Below are positions 24,101-39,100 of a stretch of 64,000 nt of DNA, one piece after another. The stretch comes from Watersipora subatra (taxonomy: Eukaryota; Bryozoa; Gymnolaemata; Cheilostomatida; Watersiporidae). The position numbers and the translations under genes were made by a program. Numbering within the stretch: position 1 is the stretch's first letter; each line of letters opens with the position of its first letter. Below the pieces are notes generated by a model that was given only the letters and a program-made list of their open reading frames with translations, made no database searches and was not told the DNA's origin. The stretch covers positions 64,865,981 through 64,929,980 of the forward strand of contig NC_088715.1 of the NCBI RefSeq assembly GCF_963576615.1, in the 5' to 3' direction.

Positions 24101-27100
24101 CGGCGAGGCCAGAAATCCCATCAGCCCTGGTCCGGCACAATCCGAGGCTGGCTTGGACCTCTAGGAAACCGGAACGATACAGAGACGGAGTATGCTACTT
24201 CATGGAACTGCCGGAAAACGGTCCAGAGGTCGGAAAGGAAAGAAGTAAAACGGCGCTCCCGGCCGCTACCAAAGCTTTCCTTTTAAAGTACTCATTTACT
24301 CCGGATGACCTCAGTGTGCTGGAGAACATGGATAACGCATGTGATGCGTCTTTACCAGAACCATTGGCTTTGGTCATCAGGAGCTTGAAAGAAGCTGAGG
24401 AAGCACTGGGTGCCCCAGAGCCAGTAGGTGTGGCGGCACTCAAGGGAGATCAGGAATGGGAGGAGGCGACTGCCGAGGCCAGCACAAGGTGCCCCGGAGA
24501 AGCTGTCTCCGAAGCGGATGACGAGGTTTTGGACAGAACCCCGACAGGAGAGGAGGAGGTCTGCTAGGTGGTTACCATAAGCTCTCTCCTAAGGTCTAGA
24601 TTAGAGACCGTGGTCACCAATAGAGGGGAGGGTGTTGTGGAATGTAATCCACCGAGAGCTGAGCCTAGGGTTGAGCTAAGCCGAGCTGGGCTGTGCTCAG
24701 TCATGCGGAATAACGAGGTGCAGAGAGTTAAGCCGATTAGAGCCAAGCTGAGCTGAGCCAAGCCGAGTCAAAGCCGAGTCTAATCTAATCAAGTGGAACA
24801 AGAGGCGGAGGGGGGTGCGCTATCCGCTATATAAGTCTGAACATTTGTGCTAGAGAGCAGAGCTGTTCTGAGCCTGTTCATTGCATGTGCTTGACTATTA
24901 TTGTATTATGAACAAAGCAGAAAATATATGTATAAACTTATGCATCGAGTCTTATACTGGTGGAGCAAGTAAGGGGGGCACAAAACCTTTACACTACTGC
25001 ATGTAGACCCCTTATACACACATTTATTACGTTAATTCTTATGTTTCAGCTGCAAGTTTTTTTTACAGGCACCGACAGCAAGCTTAATTGGTACTCTAAC
25101 TGTGTCTTTAGGAGTTTCAGCTGCACTGTTTGTTGCAGAAATAAACTGTGGACCTCCACCGGTAGTAGACAACTCTAAGAGAGAAGTATCTGGACATTCA
25201 TATAATGATACAGTCAGATATGAGTGTGATGTTGGATATGAGATGACTGGAGATGATACTATAGTATGTCAAGAGATAGGATATTGGACTGTACATCCTG
25301 ATTGTGAAGGTATGTGAAATGCGATTTAATATGCCTTTTTAGACTAGCTCAAAATATTATTTTAGATTCAGTTTAGAAATTCAATATTGGTTCGGCTCTT
25401 TTTATTAAGTACATAATGACTGATTTATTACTTGAAGATTCACAGAAAGTAATCAGCCTTGGTAAGAAAGGTGAGAAGGTAAAATAATGTAACAAACCAC
25501 CATTATGAATGAGCAATGGGTATGAGAGAACATTAAACAAAAAATATATTTTGTTAAATGTAATGCTAGCATTAGTTTTACACTTTTGTAATCTAACCTT
25601 CAGATAGCAATACTGCTAAGATATATGTATGAAGTTTGTAAACTCATGGTGCGAGCTATAGGCAGGTGCCCTACTTACTATAAGGACCAAAGGCAATAAT
25701 TATCTGTCATTGACACTTGTCTCTTATTAAGTACTTCTTAAAAATGAACTTACACAAAATTTCAGTAAATTTTATCAGAAATTATCAGTATCTTTTTATC
25801 ATTTGTGATTATATTTATCATTTGAGGGGATTTAAAATTTTGAGTAGTTTTAGATTCATAGCAAACTAAACTTGTTCCCTATTTTGATGTATTTTAATTT
25901 AAAGCATTGCTCAATGTAATCGTTGTAGTTATTACCTGTGGAATGCCTCCTACTCCAGAAAATGCTGGTCTGGTGTCTCTGACTGGGACACAGTTTGGAC
26001 AGACAGCTACCTACCAGTGTCTATCTGGTTACACCACTGACGATCCAACATACATAACATGTCAACTGAATGGAGAGTGGAGTCGTGCTCCCAACTGCAC
26101 CTTGAGCCCAATAGTAGAAGGTAAATGGAAGTCTGTCTTAACATTTATAAAGGAATTGAAATCTAATTGAGCAAGTAGTTGGTTTATTGTATTACTAGAC
26201 GCAATTGGGTTTGCAGGGTTGTTAGCGTCCACCAAGCTTTAAATCTATTATCAAACATATTATAGCTATTTAGCTCTAAACAGTATTGAAAGGGCAGATG
26301 TTTAAAACTAAAAGTTTAATGAATATTTCTTTCAAAAATCTATTCAGAGAGATATATATATTTATATTTCTAGAAATAGATTGCGGTTTGGCACCACAGA
26401 TAGAAAATGGCAATGTATTTCTTGCTACTGGTACAGAAGCTAGATATACATGTTTACCAGGCTATGAAATAACAGGAGAACCTGTTATAGAGTGTCAATC
26501 TAACAAGGAGTGGTCAACTTTACCCCAGTGTCACGGTAAGATATCATACATATATGCTCCTCAATTATCTATACACTCTTTTAGCAGTAGAACAAAGTGT
26601 AGCATGTCTTACTGCATATATGTCCCTTATACACACGCTTATTATTTATTACATTAAATCTTATGTTTCAGTTTCGAGTTGTTTTACATGCAGCAATGGA
26701 GAATTCTTCTACACTGTTTGTTGCAGAAGTAAACTGTGGACCTCCACCGGTAGTAGACAACTCTAAGAGACAAGTATCTGGACACTCATATAATGATACA
26801 GTCAGATATGAATGTGATGTGGGATATGAGATGATTGGAGATGATACTATAGTATGTCAAGAGACAGGATATTGGACTGTACACCCTGATTGTGAAGGTA
26901 TGTGAAGTGTGATTTAACATGCCTTCTTTAGATCGGCTAAAATATTTGTTTAGATTCAGTTTAAAGTTCAATATTAGTTTGGCTCTTTCTCTCTCAATTA
27001 CATAATGACTGTTTTATTACTGAAAACTCACAGAAATTAATCAGCCTTGGTAAAAAAGGGGAGAAGACCAAATACAAAACGACAAATATGAATACGCAAG

Positions 27101-30100
27101 GTGTAAGTGAGAACATGTAACAAAGATTATATTATATGAATATATATGAATGACCACCATTATGAATAGGCAATGTGTATGGGGAAACATTTAACAAAAA
27201 CTATATGCTGTTAAATGTAATGCTAGGATTAGTTTTCCAATTTTGTTATTTAACCTTCAGATAACAATAATGCTAAAATATATGAAGTTTGTAAACTCAT
27301 GATGTGGGCAATAAATAAGCGCCATACTTACTGTAAAAACCAGAAGCGATAATTATCTGTCATTGGCACTTGTCTCACATCAAGTGCTCCTTAAAAATGA
27401 ACTTACACCGTTGCTTAAAATGAAATAAAGCAGAGTTTAGTAGATTTATCAGAAAGTATCGGTACTTTTCTGTCATTTGCAATTGTTCTTGTTGTTTGAA
27501 GTAACTTACTTAAAATCAACTACACTTGGTTGCAGTTGCAACTCTCGAAATACACTAGTTGCGCAGCTGCTGCTGAAAAATAAGTGATAAACTGCTGATG
27601 TCTCTCTTGTTATTCATGCCGGCGATTGCGTTTAAGTTGCAGCATCTATTATGTCTGTCTCTTTGCAAATAAAAACATCTTAATTGCATTTTTGCTTGCT
27701 TTGATCCTTTCAACCGTCAAAACGTCCTGAAAGTCAGATCACATCAAACATCAAAAACTATAAAATCACAAATTATAAAACGTGCCGACAAGCTCATCTT
27801 CAAATTATAGTTTGAAATGGTTGTAGCTAATTTATTATTGTGGAACTTTTTCAAAACTGCTACAAGAGAATTATATTATTAATGAGTAGCTGTATGTAAG
27901 AACAGCTGTCAGTAGCTCACAATAAAATAGAAAGGACTTAGAAATAACTTACGAATGGTATTCTGATATAGTGGATGTCTGTATGGCAGAACTACAGACA
28001 TAACAACACCATTTGTAATGGTTAGATTATAGCATTTTTATATAATGTATTAACATATATTGCATGTTTACTGTTGAAGTGCTGAATTGTGACGATCCTC
28101 CTGCAATAGAAAATGCACAAAACTTCACTCTTTCTCATGGCGCAGAGGTAGGATCTCAAGCTTTATATGTATGTCTCCCAGGCTATGAGATGACAGGAGA
28201 ACCTGCTATAAACTGCCAAATTAACCAGCAGTGGTCAACGCCACCTAGTTGTCAAAGTAAGTTAAACATTGTTCTCTATGTGTCTTATTTCTAAAAATTT
28301 CACGGCTTACAAATAATTTTTACAAATCAAATATTCCTAAAGAATATTTTTACATTTTCACAGCGTTTGAGGTTTACTTAAAAAGTAACTTGGAAGCCAT
28401 GGTAACTGTAAAATTGAAGTAATGCTTTCAACAGTAATCATAGGTGAGTTGTGTTACAATTAGACTGCCTATGGTCTACACAGAACAGCAGACATGACAG
28501 AGCAAAGCATGCTGGGTAAAAAGAAAAAAGGACTAATAACTCCAAATATAGAAACATCAAGCTACACATATTGAATAAGTTGTGTCCCATGACTTATGTA
28601 TTGTTTCAGGAATACGGTGTGGAAACCCACCACAGATTCAGAATGGAGTCAGGCGTGTCTATGGTCACTACCTGAATGATAGAACAAAGTACCATTGTCA
28701 TACAGGTTACCTGATGGTTGGAGATGAATTCATTTACTGTGAGACAAATGGGCATTGGACTGTTCCACCAGAGTGTGATGGTAAGTTCTACAGATCAAAT
28801 GAGATTTATAGAAGAATAAACTTGTTCCCTATTTTGATGTATTACAATTTAAAGCAACACTTCGTGTAATCGTTGCAGTGATTACCTGTGAAATGTCTCC
28901 TACTCCAGACAATGCTGGTCTGGTTTCTATGACTGGAACACAGTTTGGAAAATCAGCTACCTACCAATGTCTACCTGGTTACACCACTGACGATCCAATG
29001 TTTATAACATGTCAACTGAATGGAGAGTGGAGTCGTGCTCCCAACTGTACCTTGAGTCCAATTGTAGAAGGTAATTGGAAGTCTGTCTTAACATTTATAA
29101 AGGAATTGAAATCTAATGAATTAAGTAGTTGGTTTATTGTATTGCAATTGTAAGCAATTGTGTGTGCAGGGTTGTTAGCGTCGACCAAGTTGTAAATCCA
29201 CTATCAAACATGTTTTAACATTTTAGCTTCTAACAGCAATAAAAAGGCAGATGTTGACAATTGAAAGTTTTATGAATATTTCTTTCAAAATCCTGTACAG
29301 CGACATATATATATTTATGTTTTTATAAGTAGATTGTGGTGGTGCACCACAAATAGAAAATGGCAATGTCTTACTCGCTACTGGTACAAAAGTTAGATAT
29401 ACGTGTATATCAGGCTATGAAATGACAGGAGAACCTGTTATAGATTGTCAATCTAACCAGGAGTGGTCAACTTTACCCCATTGCCACAGTATGAGATCTT
29501 ACATATATGCTCCTCAATCATCTATACACTCTTTTAGCATTAGTGTGGGGGAAGCAAATTTATTTTCGATGTTTTATATACTCACATATAATTACTCTTA
29601 TATATTTTGCATACTGTGTCTGTCTTTATCATGTGTTTTACTCGCATACAATTACTCTCATATATATTTTGCATATCGTGTTTGTCTAGATTATGTGTCT
29701 TATCACTAATACTTTGTTAGTTTGGCCGTAACTAGTTCAATGTGTTAGCGACTCTATTAATCATTATTCTTATACGGCTTTTTACCCGGTTCCATTATAC
29801 GGTCTGCGGAAAATATATGTATATATGAAGAGCGCTCTCACTAGGAGAGCAGAATAGTCGCAGTTTCAAGACTAATGAAATCTCCTTCGAAATGAAATGA
29901 ACGAAAAAAACACACTAATTTCTCTTACGTTCATGCAACACTTATTACAATCTAGATTCTAGATCATGCCAGAGTAAAGGCCAAAAAATCCTTTACACTA
30001 GTAGCAGCGATGGAATTGTGTCAAACCCTACAGGCACCATCTGGAAGTCAGACTCCGGCAGACCTCCTGCCCTGCTTTCAAAAGCAGCCTCAGTAGAAGA

Positions 30101-33100
30101 AAACCAAAGTAGTACGGCAAACACCGAGGGTTCCGAATCTGGCCAAGATACGGCTATCTTTCACATTCGTAGAAAAACCCTGCGGTTTAGTATAAACAGA
30201 AGGTGATCTAGCACTTCCAGTGAAGGGTTGATGACTAGCATTGCGTCAGCCATCCCCCACTTTGTTGAGACGATTGAAACCACCAAAAAAGCTTGAGGGT
30301 TCCGCATCAGGCCAAAATCATTTATAGGGATTTCCATCATTCATTGAAAAACTTGGCGCCTACTAAGAATTATATTCCAAAGGAGGGCAAGGAGTGCAAG
30401 CTAGGACACAGACCAACTAGCTGATGCTATAGAGCAACTCATCAGGTTAAATCGGAACCCAGAACTGGCTGACCAATTCAAAACCCCTGAATATAATGGC
30501 CTCGGAGACCCAGAATACTTTACTAGCCAACTTAGATAAGTCGCAGCTGCAAATAAGTGGGCCGAAGAGGCCAGCACTCTGTATCTCAGAGAGGCATTGA
30601 AGGGAGAAGCAGAGTTATGCAGAAGGGTAGTCGGAGTGGCTGCCATCTTTGAAGCCATCCGAGACCGATTTGGATTATCTCTTCGACAGGCCAAAGCAGA
30701 ATTGAACAGTTTGAACATAGGAAACCAAATCTTCCTGCACAAACGCGCGACTGAAATCGAAAGGCTAGTTAAAATAGCATACGCCGAACTGCTCGAACCT
30801 TTTAGATGCAACATGATCAAGAAGTATTTCTCAAACTCTCTGAACTACCCTGCACTACAGCAGCACCTTCTAGCAGTGCCTACAAAAACCATTGCAGACG
30901 CAGTGTGGGCTAGAGGAAAATTTCTCTAGATCAAATCTGGAAAGAAAAAAATCCCGTGCAGTCTCATCTAAGCATTGGTAGAGGAGATAGAAAACTCGGA
31001 AGCCAGTCCTGAACACAGTGCAGTAAGCGAAGTCAAACAAGACACCCTGAAGGTACTTTTATCTACTGTAAAGCAACTAGCGAGCAGGTCAAACAGTTGC
31101 AAAACAAGCCAATGGAGCCCCAAGAAGATAAGCCTACCATCTGTTGGGGATGTGAGAGCACTGAAAATCTCTGAAAAGAGTGTCTTAGTCAGAAAAAAAA
31201 GGAACCGGGAATCAGAAGAAGGCCGCAGCGGTAGCACCCACTACCAGCTGCATCAAGGCCACTGCGGTAACCTAAAGGAAACATAATACCGATTCCTTTT
31301 TAGCCAAGGCCTTACCCTCATCTATCCGAGGAAACAATGCCAAATCTACCCAGAACGGGTTGCAGCTACTAAACCTAGAAAACGAGTAACCAGATAAACC
31401 AAGTAAACCAAAACGAGTACTATGCTTTTCCCTTGAATACCTCGGCGCCCTGTCCCACAGAGGACAGCCTCTCGCCACTACCCAAAGAAACCAACCCAGG
31501 CACGTTCTCTACTGGCACAAACGAAGCAGCCTCAGGCACCTCCCTTCAAACACAGAGAGCCTGCCAACGCACATCTGCTGGAATGCCCACACTCTACCAG
31601 CCAATTCTTCTCGGAGAAAATCGAAGGTCGAGCAGTGCAATTCTGTTGGATACCGGATGCACAACCAATCTGCTGGGAAAACTGATGTTCGACTGATTTT
31701 CCCGGATGGTAGGAGACTACTTGGAGAAGAGTGATGACCATGGCCTGCTTGCGGATTGTACCAGTTTACCCTTTTATGGCATAATCCGGCTCCCTGTAAG
31801 GCTCCACGAAGTGAACGCTGAAGAAGTCTGCATAGTCAGCCGGATTAACGAAGACGCTATTCTGAGCATGTCCTTCTTTATGGCACACCAATGCTCGATG
31901 GAGTTTTAACGACTCATGGTTAAGGTAGATGGGAAGCTATTGGCTTGTACCGACCAAACGGGGAAAATCTTCCAGAATAAAGTCTAAGTGATTAGAGACT
32001 TGGTAGTGTCAGCTAGGGCAGAGGTTGCGGTCTGATGTAGATTACCTACATGGATTTTCTGTCCACTAAGAATGAAGGGTACCCCAAAGGCCCACCTTTA
32101 GCCACAAGCCTGAATGAGCCTAGAGCAAACAAAAAGGTGTTGGTTAGGTGTCTCAACCCAGCTCCGCAGCCCCTGGCTTTCTGTTCTAGAACCACCATAG
32201 GCGCTTACACCAGTGTGGAAGTGCCTTCTATCGCCGGCCCTTCCTTCAAGGGAGGCCGTGCCATGCCAATTACCCTAGTAGAGGCTGAGCCACAGATCTC
32301 CTAGTATCTCCGGGAACTGTATAATGCTGCCGACCCTTGTGCAATGCTATTAGACCCTCTTATAATGCTATAAGACTCTCGTGCCAGAACACAGAACAAG
32401 CCAGAAAACTATTTGCCAGGAGAAGAATAGAGCGGTAGAGGGAAACCATGCTTCGTCAGGAATTGCCAGACTCGTGCCCGAAGCGTCCGGTCGAAGTATG
32501 CAATCCCCTGTCTCACTACTGGGACAGCCAAGGTCAACTCGGGACTGGTCGAGGCCATCCTTGGATTCTCTGAAATTGAGCGAGTGATGATCCGAGGCAC
32601 TACTAGGCTCCACCAGGAACCACGTAAGAGCTGAGCTGATGTTGCCAGCCTCATAGTCTGATCACGCATGAGATGACCAGCCAGACGGACTGGCACCCTG
32701 CCACCAGGAGGGCATGGGCCGGCCTGCTGTTGATCAAAGCCATCCTCAGACCCGAGGCATCCGCTCAGCTAACAAACCAGTTTGCTTGGCTACAGAGCAA
32801 AGGCAAGAGTGCCGTAGCCATAATGTATCAAGCAATTCTGAGCCACACTAAAATGCCTTTGGAGCAATTGGATTTTGGAAGCCAGGAGCTCAAGGTTCTG
32901 CATAGCAAAACGGAACCTCTGAGAATCAGACCGGATGGCGGGATGGAAGCCGGAGTGGCTCCTCATGGTCAACCTCGATGGTGTGCCATGTGCTCACCAG
33001 CCATGAGGGAGCTGGTTACTTGGCAAACACACGCCATGACCCACTCTGGTAGGAAAAGAAGGCAGGTCGCCTCCAGCTTACATGGTACTGGGCCGGACTA

Positions 33101-36100
33101 ACAGCCGATGTCTACAGGTTAATACGTAGCTTTGAGGAGTGCCAGGCTGCCAAGCTTGGCAGAACTAAGCCTGCAGAAAGCCGGCAGTGATTGTACGCTG
33201 ACCGACCCTGGCAGAAGATTACCGTTAAGTTGTTGGGCCTCCTCCCCCACTCCAAAAGGTAATAAGTAGATATTAGTGTTATCAGATCATTTTACTCGAT
33301 GGCAGGATGCTATTGCCATCCCGGAAGCCATGGTTCTAGTGGTGGCCAGTACTCTCGATGAAAGGGTGTTCTGCTACCTGGGGTTTCCACAGCAAGTCCA
33401 TGCAGACCAAGGCACTCAATTTGACAGTCAAATGATGGAGGAGCTCTGTCATCTTTGAAAGGTGAGCAAGACACGCACTACTCCCTACCATCCTTAGGCA
33501 AATGGGATCGGGAAGAGAAATAATCGAGGCCTGGGCAACTCACTAAGAGCCATGCTGTTGGCGTGAAGACAGGAAGATTGGGATGAACTCCTGCCCCAGC
33601 TCACGCGGGCATACCGAGTTACCTCCCACACTGTGACGGGCAAGACAGCAAGTTTCCTGATGTTTGAAAAGAAGTTGCGACTGCCTGATCAGTTGGAATG
33701 CCACCCTCCTTTTACAGAAATTCAACCTACTAGCGAATACATGCTTCAGAGGCAGCAGAGGCTAGAAGCGGCAGCAGAGGCTCTCAGAGAAACAAAGATG
33801 GAAACTCAACAAGCAGATCAAGAGGAGCCACCGCTGTTCAAACCTGAGAATTGAGTGTAGTTGGAGAACAGGCAGCGGCAAAAGGAGGCCAGCGCTAAGC
33901 GAAATGAAAATCTGCACGATAGTTAGAATTTCAAACATTCTGCAGCACACCCCCAAGGCGAAGCTGGAGAGGAAATAAATTCATCTCCTATAAAGAGCCA
34001 CAACGAGTTGGATACGAACCTGGACTTTTGGCACCTAGCGATGTCCCATCCAGGCCGAGGAGAATCTCATCCTTAATACAGCCAATGAGCCAAACCACCA
34101 TCTATCCCGTACTAGACCAAAGCCTGAACGATAAGGTGACTAGATTTATCAGATTACAGAAGGTGTAGAGGAACACGGTATGGTGATAGGACCAGATTTT
34201 CAGTTGCTACAAAAAAGATATGAGCTAGCAGAGGCAAGAGCACAACTACTCCACCTCGCAAAGGTGTATACCGACGACGCGGACTTTAACACTGTCTTAC
34301 TAGAACTAGGACCAGAGCCCCAACAGGACTGAATGACTATTATGGTGACAAATAATAATTAAAGAGACTACACGTATAGAACCCGTCTCGTGCTGAACTG
34401 TACGAGACGGTGACCTGACTGGTTGCTCTGCCATTTCATTATTTCTAATTGGATATAATTTCTACTGGAGAGGAGTGTGTGCCGGACGTCGAGCCATGGT
34501 TTTATTTTTGATGTTTCATACACTCGCATATAATTACTTTTATATATATTTTGCATATTGTGTCTGTCTTTATTATGTGTCTTATCACTAATACTTTGTT
34601 AGTTTTGCCGTAACTAAGCCGATGTGTTAGCGACTCTATTAATCATTATTCTTATACAGTTTCCTGCCCGGTTCCATTATACGGTCCGGAGAAAATATAT
34701 GTATATATAAGGAGCGTTGTTGCTAGGAGAGCAAAGTTGTGGCAGCTCCACGACTAATGGAATTTCTTTCAGAATAAAACGAATGAAAAAGACCACACTC
34801 ATTTATTTTACATTTATGCAACATTTAGTACAACCTAGATCGTGCCTGAGCAAAGGTCGGCAAATCCTTTTGCACTAGAGCAAGTGTAGCATGTCTTGCT
34901 GCATGTATACCCTTTATACACATCCTTATTATTTATTACGCTAATTCTTATGTTTCAGTTTCGAGTTTTTTTACAGGCAGCAATGGCTGCACTGTTTGTT
35001 GCAGAAGTAAACTGTGGACCGCCACCGGTAGTAGACAACTCTAAGAGACAAGTATCTGGACATTCATATAATGATACAGTCAGATATGAATGTGATGATG
35101 GATATGAGATGATTGGAGATGATACTATAGTATGTCAAGAGACAGGATATTGGACTGTACATCCTGATTGTGAAGGTATGTGAAGTGTGATTTAATATGT
35201 CTTTTTTAGATTGTCTCAAAATATTTTTTTATGTTCAGTTTAGCAGTTCAGTACTGGTTTGGCTCTTTCTCTCTCAATTATATAATGACTGTTTTATTAC
35301 TGACTAGCTGTGCTACCCGGCATTGCCCGGGCAGTAAAAAAAAGTCTTTTGACAGAAAATTGATTTGTATTTAACGTATAACAACATTTACCATTCTAAA
35401 TTTCAAACTACATATCGTGAGAGAAGTTTTTTGTGTAGTTGAAATAAATTAAGAGAGAAAATAAAACAACTGTAAAAGTTTTCAAACTTTTTTAAACAAC
35501 TACAACTATCAAACTTCATATCATGAGGAAAAGGTTTTGCGCAGGACAACTTATTTAAAAATAAATAAAACAACTGTAAAGGTTTTCAATCCAATGTAAA
35601 TTTAAAATTTCATAACTTTCAGCGACCTATATCTTTTGATAGCGTATAGTGGAACCTCAGTTCTCGAACATAATCAGTTCCAGAAAGTAGTTCGAAAACC
35701 GAGTTGTTCGAAATCCGAAACAATTTTTGCCATTAAAATAAATTTTAATCCGTTCCAAGGCGAGAAAACAACTTCGGTAAAGTATTTTTTCAACATTTTA
35801 CACCATAAGCTGTACTTGCTAAGCTTGTACTTATAGTTGCTATTTTACACCATAAGCTTTACTTGTACCCGAGCGTTGCTCGGGTAATAAAAAAATCTTT
35901 GCACAGAAAATTTATTTGTGTTTAACATATATAACATTTGCCATTCTAAATTTCAACCTACATATCATGAGAAAATTGGTTTGTGTAGTTGAAATAATTT
36001 GAGAGAAAATAAAAACAACTGTAAAGTTTTTCAAACTTTGTCAAACAACTGCAACTTTCAAACTTGATATCATGAGGAAAATGTTTTTGGCTGGTCTAAT

Positions 36101-39100
36101 TAATTAAAAAAAATAAAACAATTGTAAAAGGGATTAGATGTAAATGCAAAATAATTAGCAAGTAATAGCTAAATTAAGTCGGTTTGCAACAATTACAATA
36201 AAAGATGATACGGTAAGGATACAATTAATACAAACTGAGAAAACAAAATAAAATTCGTAAATATGTTGAATCAATAATAGCAATTCTTGCATAAAAGTGT
36301 GTAGGTATAAAAAGGTTACTATTCCACCAGAAGCTATCCATCAATTCTTTGAATACGACGATACTAAAAAAATATGACAGAATATGGTAGTATTTTGTAG
36401 TTGAAATTTTATTAGAACAATGTCTGCCAAAAATAGTTGAATAAAAGAATAATATTAATAAAGATTGGAAACTAATCAAGTAATAAAAACAGTGATAGGA
36501 AAATGAATAATGTTTAAACTTCAAACACGATACTCAATTTATGTTTAAAAGAATGCAAGTTGAAATAATAACGACGATGAAACAAAACTTTTTGCCATTC
36601 TACCTAAAAACAACTGTAAAAGTTTTCAAACTTTGTCAAACAACTTTTAAACTTTAAATCATAAGAAAAATGTTTCGTGCAGGTCAATAAATTAAAAAAA
36701 TAAAACGACTATAGAAGGGTTTAAATGTGAAAGTGAAATAATTAGCAAGTAATAGCTAAATTGAGTCTGTTTTGCTACGATTACAGTATGAGATGATTTG
36801 GTAAGGATACAATTAATACTAACTGAGAAAACAAAATAAAGATTCTGAATATGTTGAATTAATAATAACAATTCTTGCATAGAAGTGTGTGTATAAAAAA
36901 GTTATTGTTCCACCAACAGCTATCCATGAAAACTCTGAATACGAAGATATTGGTATGACGATATGTAATGTAAAAATAAAATATTGTAGTGTCTTTGTTT
37001 GATCGAAGGTGAGAGAATCTAGATTCTAGAAGCTATTCCTACTCAAGATAATACAATTGTCCGCGTGAAAAGTATTAACCTTTACGGCGATTTAGCAATT
37101 GAACCCAAAGAAAAGCCGGAAATAGAGGTTCACAAAAATGCAAAAAAGGCATCGTGTTTCATAGAGTTAATAGAATTTAATCGCTAAATTCTAATATCGA
37201 GAGAGCCTATTGTTGATATTGTTTTGCCGAAAACAAATTAGCCCTAATACGTCGAAAACAAAAAGCATCACGTGCCATGAAGCTAAAAGAAATTCATAGA
37301 GTTGTAATTATTACGTCATTTTTGTGTGAAAATGGAAAATGATGAATAGGTTATGTATAGAGGCACACTAATTAAAACCACAGAATAGCCGCACCTTATA
37401 TAAGCAGCATAGCTCAAAACATTAGAAAAAGTAGTGGCTACTAGTCCGAAAAATACGGTACTCTATAAGGTGAACACGCACGCACGCACGCACACATACA
37501 CACACACACACAACGATTGCCGTTTATATAGCAGATAAATTCACAGAAAAAAATCAGCCTTGGTAACAAAGGTGGCAAGACAAAATACAAAACCACCATT
37601 ATGAATGAGCAGTGTGTTTGTGAAAATATTTAACAAACAATATATTTTGTTCTAAGTAATGCTAGCATTAGTTTTACAATTTGGGAATCTAACCTTCAGA
37701 TAACAATAATGCTAAGATGTATGTATGAAATTTGTAAACTCATGATGTGGGCTATAAACAGGTGCCATACCTACTGTAAGGACCAGAGGCAATAGTTATT
37801 TGCCATAGGCACTTGTCTCACATTAAGGCTCCTTAAAAATGAACTTATACGAAATTTAATAGATTTTATCAGAAGTTATTGATTTTTTTTCTGATTTGTG
37901 ATTGTTTTTTCTGTTTGAGGTGGTTTGACATTTTATGACTCAAAGAAAATTAACTTGTTCCCTATTTTGATGCATTAAAATTTAAAGCAACACTCGATGT
38001 AATCGTTACAGCAATTACCTGTGAAATGCCTCCTACTCCAGACAATGCCGGTCTGGTTTCTATGACTGGAACACAGTTTGGACAGACAGCTACCTACCAG
38101 TGTCTACCTGGTTACACCACTGATGATCCAACATACATAACATGTCAACTAAATGGAGAGTGGAGTCGTGCTCCCAACTGTACCTTGAGCCCAATAGTAG
38201 AAGGTAAATGGAAGTCTATCTTGAACATATATAAAGGAATTGAAATCTAATTGAGCAAGTGGTGGTTTTTTGTATTGCTAGAAGCAATTGTGTCTGCGGG
38301 GTTGTTAGTGTCCACCAAGTTTTAAATAGATTATCAAACATATTATAGCTAATTAGCTCCAGACAGCTTTGAAAGGGCAGATGTTTAAAATTGAAAGTTT
38401 AATTAATATTCCTTTGAGAATCCTATACAGAAACATATACACATCGATTTTATGCTTTTGTTTATGTTTTATGTTTTCCCACGAGCGGAGCGATTGTTTG
38501 AGAGTTTTATGATAAATGCATGTGCACACAACTCACGAAAATTATTCATCAACACCGTCGCAAACCCTTGTACCGAAATCTCATCAACAAATTTAACCAT
38601 TTTTCAATGGTGTCGTTTAAGTATAATAATGATACAAAACACATAAAAACATAATTAAATATGTTACCAAGTCTTTGTAAATTGCTGACAATATCTTAAA
38701 ACTGACCCATCTGATCGGATTATCACAAATAGACAGATTAATTTGGCCAAAAATCGTTATTAAAACTTGCCAAGCCTTAATTTTATCAAAATTAAGACCG
38801 GCTAACGAAACGCCGAGCGACAGAGAATAGAACCATTAAGTCGTGCGCATTTCACAAAAAAATAACGTGCACATTTCACCAGTCTATAGCATTGTCGAAT
38901 TGCCGAAGGTTTCTGTAATTAACTTAGAAGTACTGAAATATAATCATTTCTTTTTTGCCGATTTCAAAGTAACTAACATTTTGGACACTTTTGAGTACTT
39001 TGGTATTTTAACTGATGTCCAAAGCAGTGAAAGTAAAGGAAATGACGATGATATTTTTTCTAACGATTCTTATGAGATTATTACAATATTTAATTATAAG

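Larger units (their letters stand above)
21517..24993 (+). mobile_element. Ty3/gypsy element B, internally deleted
   Basis: Starts TGTTGTGGAATGTGATCC like the LTR of gypsy C, but the 5' LTR stops at about 21,668 and joins directly to RNase H sequence; gag, protease and most of RT are gone. The 3' LTR is complete. Flanks are TTAC (21,513-21,516) and CTAC (24,994-24,997), a 4-bp target duplication with one change. Inserted in the C-to-A intron (the interrupted host sequence is AGCATGTTTTAC/TACTGCATG). Confidence 0.92.
29544..34874 (+). mobile_element. Ty3/gypsy element E, lacks reverse transcriptase
   Basis: Two related LTRs (29,544-29,997 and 34,476-34,874) of a different sequence family from B-D. 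Between them are gag, protease, linker, integrase and tail on the plus strand; the RT and RNase H block is absent (protease-linker at 32,300 is followed by pre-integrase sequence at about 32,390). Flanks TTAG and CTAG fit a 4-bp duplication with one change. Inserted in the C-to-A intron, within about 35 bp of the homologous point where gypsy B entered its copy. Confidence 0.9.

Noticed and set aside
23938-24567. Retroviral envelope gene in gypsy B
   Set aside because: No signal peptide, cleavage site or membrane helix; the product is acidic and soluble-looking.
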